A stretch of 13,610 nucleotides of DNA. Origin: CBDTYW01 sp965364735. GTDB taxonomy: Bacteria > Actinomycetota > Nitriliruptoria > Nitriliruptorales > Nitriliruptoraceae. The position numbers and the translations under genes were made by a program. Numbering within the stretch: position 1 is the stretch's first letter; each line of letters starts with the position of its first letter. The notes under the pieces are model-generated. The model saw only the letters and a list, made by a program, of their open reading frames with translations. It was not told the origin of the DNA and made no database searches. Location: positions 1 to 13,610 of the forward strand of contig CBDTYW010000081.1 of NCBI GenBank assembly GCA_965364735.1. The letters are read 5' to 3'. Positions 7,308 to 13,270 of this stretch are shown here, piece after piece.

Positions 7308-8621
7308 TCAGCCAGTCTGTGCGCGGAGGATCGGGGCGTTGTGTCCGACGAGGCCGGACTCGGTCAACGCCCCGTCGACGAACGCCTGGACCTCCCGCGA
7401 CCACAGGAAGCCGAGGTGGCCGCCCCGGAACCAGAGCGCTTCGGGGCGCTGCCAGTGCATCCAGAGCCGGTGGCCCTGTACGGGCGTGGTGAGCCGATCG
7501 GCGAGCCCGGCGTAGATGAACCGTCGGTCGTGAGGGACGAGCGGCTGCATGGCCAGGGGGGAGATCATCCGGTGCAGCTCGTGCGGCGCCTGGCCCAGCA
7601 TCCCGTACCGGTCCGCGATCCGACGGACGCGCGCCGGGGCGTGCGAGGCGAACAACGCGGGGATGTCGGTCAGCGGGACCCCGGCGATGACCGCAGCGAG
7701 ATCTGGCTCCATCGATCCCAGCAGCGACGTGAGGTAGCCGCCCAGGCTGACGCCGTGCAGGCCGATCGCCCCGTCGCTGCGGCCGCGGATCCAGCCGAGG
7801 AGTCGGCGGAGATCCCACACGGCCTGGGACACACCGTGCACCGAGGCGACGAGATCTGAGGACAGGAACTCGGTCCCGTGCATCGCGGAGTCGCCGCGTG
7901 GACCGTGCAGCGGCAGGACGGGGAACGCGAGGTTGAGCCCGAGGTCGCGCTGGAGGTGCTTGGCGCGGAAGCAGAACAGGTCCTGCATGGCGCGGCCGGT
8001 GCCGAGGCCGTGAATGCAGACGAGCCACGGACGGTCCGCGCCACCGTCGGGGTGCTCGACGATGATCGCGCTGGCGGTTGCGTTGCGGCCCACGACGGGC
8101 CACGTGTCGCCGCCGGGCGCCCCCTCGTCGACGCGGAACCCGCTGGACCACGACAGCCGCTTCATCGCCACGCCGTGGACGTGGCCCGGCTCCTGGGGCT
8201 CGCCGTGCAGCGGCGGGGGAGTCGGGTGGTGGGCGAGGGGATCGGCGATGTGGCCGAGCGCGGAGTAGTGCGCGTGCGCGTCGCCGACGTGCGCCGCGAA
8301 GTCTGGGTAGTCGTCGGGGCGTGGCTCGCGGCGAGGCGTGCGGAAGATCCCGAGGGCCAGCTCGTCGACCGCGATGTTGGCGAGGACGCCCGGGGTCGGT
8401 CGCGCGGCGGGCAGCGCCGGGTAGATGGGCGAGTGGCGGCGGCGTCTCGCCATCGCGAAGCCTGCCTTCGCCACGCGGACCGGGATCGGGGCGAGCCCGA
8501 AGCCGGGCAGCAGCGAGAGGCCCCGACGGACGCGGTCGGCCACGAGCGCGCGTGCGGACGGGGACGGAGCGGGGGGACGGTCGGCGGAACCGACCGGGCC
8601 GAGCGCGGAGCTACGTGGCAT
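7308..8621 (-). CDS. Alpha/beta hydrolase with an N-terminal extension
   Basis: From the ATG at 8621-8619 the product is 437 residues. The C-terminal 240 or so residues are an alpha/beta-hydrolase fold: oxyanion strand-loop 'LVCIHGLGTGR' (about 200-210), nucleophile elbow 'GVSLG' (Ser292), Asp375 in 'YAGLADRLTTP' and His402 in 'FRGGHLGF'. This is a complete Ser-Asp-His triad, so esterase, lipase or thioesterase activity is expected; substrate unknown. The first 190 residues lack a recognised domain: a Pro/Ser/Ala-rich start, then basic and hydrophobic stretches ('VRVAKAGFAMARRRRH') that might contact membrane. The reading frame stays open upstream into the divergent gene, but GAGGGG six bases before the chosen ATG marks this start; a second ATG two codons earlier has no spacing to the RBS. 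Its start is 20 bp from a palindromic operator, so TetR control is likely. Confidence 0.88.
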   Translation of the reverse strand: MPRSSALGPVGSADRPPAPSPSARALVADRVRRGLSLLPGFGLAPIPVRVAKAGFAMARRRRHSPIYPALPAARPTPGVLANIAVDELALGIFRTPRREPRPDDYPDFAAHVGDAHAHYSALGHIADPLAHHPTPPPLHGEPQEPGHVHGVAMKRLSWSSGFRVDEGAPGGDTWPVVGRNATASAIIVEHPDGGADRPWLVCIHGLGTGRAMQDLFCFRAKHLQRDLGLNLAFPVLPLHGPRGDSAMHGTEFLSSDLVASVHGVSQAVWDLRRLLGWIRGRSDGAIGLHGVSLGGYLTSLLGSMEPDLAAVIAGVPLTDIPALFASHAPARVRRIADRYGMLGQAPHELHRMISPLAMQPLVPHDRRFIYAGLADRLTTPVQGHRLWMHWQRPEALWFRGGHLGFLWSREVQAFVDGALTESGLVGHNAPILRAQTG

Positions 8622-8627
8622 GCTCAT

Positions 8628-8633
8628 CCCCTC
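8628..8633 (-). promoter_or_regulatory. Ribosome binding site for the alpha/beta hydrolase gene
   Basis: On the minus strand GAGGGG stands six bases before the ATG at 8621-8619 and directly abuts an earlier in-frame ATG at 8627-8625. The spacing favours the second ATG as the true start. Confidence 0.65.
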
Positions 8634-8640
8634 AGACGGT

Positions 8641-8657
8641 TCTGACGGGCCGTCAGA
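8641..8657. promoter_or_regulatory. Palindromic operator in the divergent promoter, probable TetR site
   Basis: TCTGACGG-G-CCGTCAGA is a perfect palindrome with 8-bp arms around one base. It sits between the divergent starts of the alpha/beta hydrolase (ATG at 8621, minus) and the acetoacetate-decarboxylase-like gene (ATG at 8698, plus). A near-identical palindrome precedes the tetR gene at 10911-10927. A third half-site TCAGA at 8632-8636 forms TCAGA-CGGT-TCTGA with the left arm. The CTGACG inside the arm (8642-8647) could be a -35 hexamer for the plus-strand genes, so binding would block transcription. Confidence 0.8.
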
Positions 8658-8666
8658 TTCACTGCG

Positions 8667-8673
8667 AAGCCTA
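8667..8673. promoter_or_regulatory. Candidate overlapping -10 elements for the two divergent operons
   Basis: On the plus strand AAGCCT (8667-8672) sits 19 bases after CTGACG; on the minus strand TAGGCT (8673-8668) matches TANNNT. The same AGCCT core follows the second operator near tetR at almost the same distance (10 versus 9 bases). Promoter function is inferred from this shared layout. Confidence 0.4.
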
Positions 8674-8697
8674 CCGGCGCACCACAGGAGCTCTGAC

Positions 8698-9462
8698 ATG
8701 GCGGGTCCAGATCCCACGTCCATCCGCGTCGGCGACGTCGACGTCCGACTCCCCTGCGAGGTCCGAGAGGCCCGCGCGCTGTCGCTGGTCTTCCTCGTCG
8801 ATGCAGGACAGGCTCGCGGCTGGCTGCCGGACGGCCGGCTCGAGGTCGTCCCGTCCGGCCCGGGCAAGGCCTCGCTCACCGTCACATTCATCGACTACAT
8901 CGACAACGACCTCGGTGACTACCTCGAGGTCTCGGTCGCGTTGGTCGTTCGTGAGGTCAGAGCACGCAGCATGGTCGAGAAGGTCCGGGAGGGCCGCGAC
9001 ATGGCGACGGGCAAGGTGTCGACGTGGATCCGCTGGCTGCCGGTGAGCCAGCAGTTCACGCGTGACGCAGGTGAGCAGATCTGGGGCTTCCCGAAGACCG
9101 TCGACGACCTCGCGCTCGACGTCACCGATGGTGTCGCGGAGGGCTCTTGGCACGCGGACGGACGCCACGTCCTGACGATGCGCGGCCCCGCGACGGGGAC
9201 GAAGACGCAGTCGCCGACGCCGCTGACGACCTACACCACCATCGACGGCGCGCTGCATGCGACGACGTTCACGACCGCGGCGACCGGCGTCGGCGTGAAG
9301 CTCGGCGGTGGCGAGATCGAGCTCGGGGATCATCCGCACGCCGTCGCGCTTCGTACGCTCGGCCTGCCGAAGCGCCCGGTCATGGCCACATGGTTCACCA
9401 AGATGTCCGGCACCTTCGCCGCGCCCCGTCCCGTCCTCGTCACCATGGAGTCCGACGCATGA
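8698..9462 (+). CDS. Acetoacetate decarboxylase-superfamily protein
   Basis: The ATG at 8698 follows AGGAG by seven bases and gives 254 residues, matching the roughly 240-260 of the acetoacetate decarboxylase (ADC) superfamily. The classical enzyme forms a Schiff base between a Lys and a beta-keto acid and releases CO2. Here 'GEQIWGFPKTVDD' matches the clostridial 'GRELSAYPKK' region, putting the Schiff-base Lys at Lys133; Glu77 ('DYLEVSV') aligns with the conserved active-site Glu76. The second Lys, which lowers the pKa of the catalytic one in the clostridial enzyme, is replaced by Thr134. Some superfamily members are known that do not decarboxylate acetoacetate, so the reaction is open. The stop overlaps the SDR start (ATGA), and the gene is first in an operon behind a TetR-type operator. 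Confidence 0.85.
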   Translation: MAGPDPTSIRVGDVDVRLPCEVREARALSLVFLVDAGQARGWLPDGRLEVVPSGPGKASLTVTFIDYIDNDLGDYLEVSVALVVREVRARSMVEKVREGRDMATGKVSTWIRWLPVSQQFTRDAGEQIWGFPKTVDDLALDVTDGVAEGSWHADGRHVLTMRGPATGTKTQSPTPLTTYTTIDGALHATTFTTAATGVGVKLGGGEIELGDHPHAVALRTLGLPKRPVMATWFTKMSGTFAAPRPVLVTMESDA

Positions 9463-10283
9463 CCATCCTCGAACGTTTCCTCGTCACCGACCACGTGGCG
9501 ATCGTCACCGGTGCAGGACGCGGCATCGGCGCGGCGACAGCCGTCGCGCTCGCGGAAGCCGGCGCCGACATCGTCATCGCCTCGCGCACGAAGGCGGACC
9601 TCGACAAGGTCGCCGAGCAGATCGCGGCGACCGGGCGTCGCGCCGTCGTCGTCGCGGCCGACCTCTCCGACCTCGACCAGGTCCGCGGTCTCGTCTCCGT
9701 CGCCGAGCGGGAGTTCGGGCGGCTCGACATCGTCGTGAACAACGTCGGAGGCACGATGCCGCTGCCGTACATGATGACCGAGGAGGACTTCCTCGAGGAG
9801 GCCTTCCACTTCAACGTCACGACGGCCCACGCGCTGCTGCGCGCGGCCGTCCCGCTGCTCCTTCGCTCGCCGCAGGCGAGCGTGGTGAACATCTCCTCGA
9901 TCATGGGCCGCGTCGTCGAGCGCGGCTTCCTCGCCTACGGCACCGCCAAGGCGGCGATGCTGCACTTCACCGCGCTCGCAGCCCGAGACCTCTCCCCGAC
10001 GATCCGCGTCAACGCGATCGCGGTGGGGTCCGTCGACACGTCCGCGCTCGAGTTCGTCGTCTCCGACGAGGCGACCCGAACCTCGATGGAGAGCAGGACG
10101 CCGCTCGGGGTGATCGGCGAGGCCGAGGACATCGCTGCTACCGTGCTGTGGCTCTCGTCGCGCGCCGGCAAGTACGTCACCGGCAAGACGATCGAGGTCG
10201 ACGGCGGCCTGGAGGCACCGAACCTGGACTTCGACCTCCCCGACGTCACCGCTGCCGATCACCCGCTCGGCGGAGAGGCGTGA
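9459..10283 (+). CDS. Short-chain dehydrogenase/reductase (SDR), classical type
   Basis: The 274-residue product starts at an ATG that overlaps the preceding stop. It has all the marks of a classical SDR: the dinucleotide motif 'TGAGRGIG' (17-24), 'NNVGG' (94-98), Ser147 in 'NISS', and Tyr160-x3-Lys164 in 'YGTAK'. The 'ASR' at the end of the second beta strand (Arg43) suggests NADP(H) preference. The C-terminal 'KYVTGKTIEVDGG' is typical of FabG-like or glucose-1-dehydrogenase-like members. It most likely oxidises or reduces a hydroxyl/keto group on an acyl or ring substrate. Operon partners (ADC-like upstream, isochorismatase-like and ligase downstream) suggest it shares their pathway. A C-terminal tail of about 22 residues after the conserved Gly-Gly is polar and acidic. 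The stop overlaps the next GTG start (GTGA). Confidence 0.95.
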   Translation: MTILERFLVTDHVAIVTGAGRGIGAATAVALAEAGADIVIASRTKADLDKVAEQIAATGRRAVVVAADLSDLDQVRGLVSVAEREFGRLDIVVNNVGGTMPLPYMMTEEDFLEEAFHFNVTTAHALLRAAVPLLLRSPQASVVNISSIMGRVVERGFLAYGTAKAAMLHFTALAARDLSPTIRVNAIAVGSVDTSALEFVVSDEATRTSMESRTPLGVIGEAEDIAATVLWLSSRAGKYVTGKTIEVDGGLEAPNLDFDLPDVTAADHPLGGEA

Positions 10284-10915
10284 GGCCACTCGCCCCGCTC
10301 GACCCGTCGACGACGGCCGTCGTCACGTCCGAGTGTCAGCTCGGCGTCCTCGGTGACGCCGACGGCGACGGCGCGATCTTCCCGCAGCTCGCTGCAGCCG
10401 CACGACCCGCGATGCTCGAGGCGCTCGTCCGCGTCGTCGTGTCCGCGCGTACACATGGCGCGCCGGTCATCCATGGGCTCGCGGAGCGTCGTGCCGACGG
10501 GCAGGGCAGCAACACGAACGCACGGCTCTTCGCGGCGGCAGCGCGATCTGACGTCGTGCTGCTCGCCGGTTCTCCGCAGGCGGGGCTCGTCGAGGAGCTC
10601 GCGGGACACGCCTCCGACCTCCGCTCCACGAGGACCCACGGCCTGAACCCGATGGCCGGAACGGATCTCGACCCGTTGCTGCGCAACCTCGGCATCACGA
10701 CGCTCGTCGTCGTCGGGGTGTCGGTCAACGTCGCCATCACGAACCTCGTGATGGACGCCGTGAACCTCGGCTACCGGGTCATCCTGCCGCGCGACGCGGT
10801 GGTCGGCATCCCGACGGCCTACGCCGATCAGGTGATCGACCAGACGCTCGCGCTGCTGGCCACGGTGACCACGTCCGATCAGGTTGTCGCAGCGTTGTCC
10901 GCGAGCACGATCTGA
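10280..10915 (+). CDS. Isochorismatase-like (cysteine hydrolase fold) protein lacking the usual catalytic residues
   Basis: The GTG at 10280 overlaps the SDR stop and gives 211 residues, the family's normal size. Fold marks are clear: 'VVTSECQLGVLGD' at the N-terminus, 'LVVVGVSVNVAIT' (142-154), 'MDAVNLGYRVILPRDAVVG'. Family members normally use Asp (in DxQ), Lys and Cys. Here the Asp position is Glu18 ('ECQ'), the Lys position near 'HGLNPMAGTDLD' is Thr119 or Arg118, and the Cys after 'GVSxNV' is Ala152. Enzymes such as PhzD and EntB also lack the Cys but keep the Asp. This product may be catalytically inactive or use other chemistry; Cys19 beside Glu18 is an alternative nucleophile worth noting. 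GGAG four bases before the GTG could serve as RBS. Its last codon region overlaps the tetR operator. Confidence 0.85.
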   Translation: MRPLAPLDPSTTAVVTSECQLGVLGDADGDGAIFPQLAAAARPAMLEALVRVVVSARTHGAPVIHGLAERRADGQGSNTNARLFAAAARSDVVLLAGSPQAGLVEELAGHASDLRSTRTHGLNPMAGTDLDPLLRNLGITTLVVVGVSVNVAITNLVMDAVNLGYRVILPRDAVVGIPTAYADQVIDQTLALLATVTTSDQVVAALSASTI

Positions 10916-10929
10916 CGCCTCGTCAGATC
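10909..10929. promoter_or_regulatory. Palindromic operator upstream of tetR
   Basis: Arms GATCTGACG and CGTCAGATC flank a three-base centre CCT, forming a perfect 9-bp palindrome. The 17-bp core matches the operator at 8641-8657 except for the central bases. It overlaps the stop codon of the isochorismatase-like gene. A CTGACG within the left arm (10912-10917) lies 18 bases before TAGCCT and could be the -35. Autorepression by the adjacent TetR protein is the simplest reading. Confidence 0.8.
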
Positions 10930-10935
10930 TCTGGC

Positions 10936-10941
10936 TAGCCT
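10936..10941 (+). promoter_or_regulatory. -10 element of tetR, probably giving a leaderless transcript
   Basis: TAGCCT fits the TANNNT -10 consensus and ends six bases before the tetR ATG at 10948. There is no Shine-Dalgarno in between, so transcription probably begins at or next to the A of the start codon, a common arrangement in actinobacteria. Confidence 0.55.
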
Positions 10942-10947
10942 GTCGGC

Positions 10948-11652
10948 ATGGCTGACGACTCCTCCTCTTTCCGCCTCGACCCGGATGCACCGGTCGACGG
11001 CGACCCCGCTGAGACCCCTGTCGCCGCTGACGGCCGCGTCCCCGGTCCCCGAGGCCGCGAGACGCGGGAGAAGCTCCTCGCGACGACCGCGGCGATGCTG
11101 GCCACGACGCCGTACCGCGACCTGAAGGTCGTGGACATCGCGCGCGAGGTCGGCTCCTCACCTGCCTCGTTCTACCAGTACTTCCCGGATGTGGAAGCGG
11201 CCATCGCCGTCATCGCCGAGCGCACCGCGGTCGACGCCGAGCGACTGCTCGTCGCGCTGCGTGACGCTTCTTGGATGGGACGGGCGGCTTGGGCCACCGC
11301 GATGGACATCGCCGGCGCCTTCCTCGACTTCTGGATCGAGCACGAGGCCGTCCTGCGGGTGCTGGACCTCTCCATCGCGGAGGGCTCCGCCGAGCACCGA
11401 GCGATCCGCAACCGCATGCTCGGCCCCGTCACCGAGCACCTTCGTGACGCATTCGCGGAGATGCAGGCCAGAGGTCGTCACGACCCGTCGCTGCAGCCCG
11501 AGGCGCAGGCTGCCGTGCTCGTCTCGATGCTGGCACACGTCGCCGAACACCGCACCGGGCTGGTGGGCTGGGGGGTTCCGCGAGAGAACCTGCAGTCGTC
11601 GATGGCGCGGGTTGTTCACTGGAGCATCACCGGGCGCAAGCAGCCCGAGTGA
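10948..11652 (+). CDS. TetR-family transcriptional regulator
   Basis: This 234-residue protein has a disordered, acidic N-terminal extension of about 35 residues and then a TetR DNA-binding domain. 'RETREKLLATTAAML' is the first helix, and 'LKVVDIAREVGSSPASFYQYF' (59-79) is the helix-turn-helix with the family's typical ending (S-x-x-x-F-Y-x-Y-F). The C-terminal helical domain (about 85-225) would bind a ligand and dimerise, with 'ASWMGRAAWATAMDIAGAFL' and 'WGVPRENLQSSMARVV' seen. In this context the ligand may be an acyl-CoA or a related pathway intermediate, which is inference. Palindromes at 8641 and 10911 are candidate binding sites, so it likely controls itself and both divergent operons. 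The gene probably has its own leaderless promoter inside the end of the upstream gene. The ligase follows 19 bp after its stop. Confidence 0.94.
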   Translation: MADDSSSFRLDPDAPVDGDPAETPVAADGRVPGPRGRETREKLLATTAAMLATTPYRDLKVVDIAREVGSSPASFYQYFPDVEAAIAVIAERTAVDAERLLVALRDASWMGRAAWATAMDIAGAFLDFWIEHEAVLRVLDLSIAEGSAEHRAIRNRMLGPVTEHLRDAFAEMQARGRHDPSLQPEAQAAVLVSMLAHVAEHRTGLVGWGVPRENLQSSMARVVHWSITGRKQPE

Positions 11653-11671
11653 CGGCGCCCCGAGCAGCCTC

Positions 11672-13147
11672 GTGAACCTCGTCAACGCGGTCCTGCGGGA
11701 GGCCGCGGCGAGGTTCGGCGGTCGGGCGGCGATCGTCGCAGAACATGACGGGCGGGTGCTCACCTACGCAGAGCTCGACCAGGTCACCGTCGAGGTGGTC
11801 GCAGGTCTGGAGCAGGCGGGCGTGCAGAGCGGTCACGTGGTCGCGCTGCTCGTGCCGTCATCGATCGAGTACGTCGTCGCGATGCTCGCCGTCGCGCGGA
11901 TGGGCGCGATCGTCGCGGGGGTGAACACCAGGCTTCCGGCGGCCGCTCGCGCTGACGTGTTGGGCGAGCTCTGCCCGGACGTCGTCATCACGACCTCGGA
12001 CCTGCGCCCCGACGCGTGCACGGTCGCCGACGCCGACATCATCGAGGTGGTGGTCGGCGGGGATCCGCTCGCTGGTCTCCGCGGGCCCGCGTCGCGTCAT
12101 CGTCGTCCGGACTGTCGGTCGCGTCCACGGATGATCGTGTTCACCTCGGGGACCACGGGGACGCCCAAGGGCGCGGTCTTCACCGACCGTCAGCTGGCCG
12201 CGATCGGCATCCTCGACGCGGGGAGCGCGTGGGGAGCGCCGGGGGAGGAGGCGACGAGCCACCTGATCGCCTCGACCGAGCTCGTCCACGTCGGGTTCAT
12301 GACGAAGCTGCCGTGGTATCTGCGCACCGGCCTGACCGTGCACCTCCTGCCGAAGTGGCGTGCCGCTCACGTCCTCGACCTCGTGGAGCAGCACCGGATC
12401 GGCGCCCTCGGCGGGGTGAGCGCGCAGATCGCGCTGCTCGTCGCGGAGCAGCAGGCGCGGCCGCGGGACGTCTCGAGCGTCCAGCAGCTCATCGTCGGCG
12501 GGGGTCCGTCGACGCCGGCGCTGGTGCGACGCGCCTCGGAGACGTTCGGTGCCGGCTACTCGATCCGGTACTCGTCGACGGAGTCCGGCGGCGTCGGCAC
12601 GGCGACCGCGCCCGACGACGGTGCAGCGGTCTGGTCGACCGTCGGTCATCCGCGACCGGGGATCGACGTGCGCATCGGCGGGGACGATCGCGTCTGGCTC
12701 CGCTCGCCGGCCGCGACCGTCGGCTACTGGCAGAACCCGGACGCGACCGCGGAGACGCTGGTGGACGGCTGGCTGCGCACCAGCGACGACGGCCGTCTCG
12801 ACGACGACGGGCGGCTCACCCTGCTCGGACGGGTCGGCGATTCCTGGGTTCGCGGTGGCTACAACGTTCATCCCGGGCCAGTCGAGACCGCCGTCATGTC
12901 GCATCCGGGCGTTCGCGAGGCTGCGGTCGTTGGTCGCGACCACGACGTGATGGGCGCGATCGGCGTCGCGATGATCGTGGCGCTCGGGACCGCACCCGAC
13001 GTCGAAGGGCTCCGCGCCCATCTCGCGGACAAGCTGGCCCGGCACGAGCACCCCGAGGTCGTCGTCGTGGTCGACGAGCTGCCGAGGACCGCGATGGGCA
13101 AGATCGATCGGGCAGCTGTGCGTCGACACATCAACGGCGTGGGCTGA
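11672..13147 (+). CDS. AMP-binding acyl-CoA synthetase / acid-CoA ligase
   Basis: From the GTG at 11672 the product is 491 residues, typical of ANL-superfamily acid-CoA ligases. These adenylate a carboxylic acid with ATP and then form the CoA thioester. Motifs visible are the phosphate loop 'FTSGTTGTPKG' (157-167), 'YSSTESGG' in the place of the usual YGxTE, 'GWLRTSDDGRLDDDG', the hinge region 'GRVGDSWVRGGYNVHPGPVE', and 'RTAMGKIDR' with catalytic Lys477. All essential elements look intact. No strong Shine-Dalgarno precedes the start; the frame runs open upstream inside tetR but has no other start codon close to the family's N-terminus, so translation probably depends on tetR. Placement with an ADC-like protein, an SDR and lipid enzymes suggests activation of a fatty, branched or ring-derived acid. 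The specific acid is unknown. Confidence 0.93.
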   Translation: MNLVNAVLREAAARFGGRAAIVAEHDGRVLTYAELDQVTVEVVAGLEQAGVQSGHVVALLVPSSIEYVVAMLAVARMGAIVAGVNTRLPAAARADVLGELCPDVVITTSDLRPDACTVADADIIEVVVGGDPLAGLRGPASRHRRPDCRSRPRMIVFTSGTTGTPKGAVFTDRQLAAIGILDAGSAWGAPGEEATSHLIASTELVHVGFMTKLPWYLRTGLTVHLLPKWRAAHVLDLVEQHRIGALGGVSAQIALLVAEQQARPRDVSSVQQLIVGGGPSTPALVRRASETFGAGYSIRYSSTESGGVGTATAPDDGAAVWSTVGHPRPGIDVRIGGDDRVWLRSPAATVGYWQNPDATAETLVDGWLRTSDDGRLDDDGRLTLLGRVGDSWVRGGYNVHPGPVETAVMSHPGVREAAVVGRDHDVMGAIGVAMIVALGTAPDVEGLRAHLADKLARHEHPEVVVVVDELPRTAMGKIDRAAVRRHINGVG

Positions 13148-13159
13148 GCCGGCGACATC

Positions 13160-13183
13160 GCACGGGCGGTGCGCGCGCCGTGC
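13160..13183 (+). terminator. Weak hairpin after the ligase gene
   Basis: GCACGG (13160-13165) pairs with CCGTGC (13178-13183), and the stem can be extended by two pairs if one G bulges. It lies 12 bases after the ligase stop. There is no T-run, so it is only a possible terminator or an incidental GC-rich palindrome. The rest of the 123-bp gap to the lipoprotein shows nothing else recognisable. Confidence 0.25.
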
Positions 13184-13270
13184 ACCTGCAGGGCACCATG
13201 TGGGAGGTGGGCGCCTGCCGGGTGTCGAAGATGTCCACGGGCAGAAGATCCATGAAGTGCGGGAGCAGCA

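Noticed and set aside
8622..8891. An N-terminal extension of the alpha/beta hydrolase into the divergent gene
   Set aside because: The extra 90 codons would be antisense to the ADC-like gene and cross the operator; a well-spaced GAGGGG supports the ATG at 8621.
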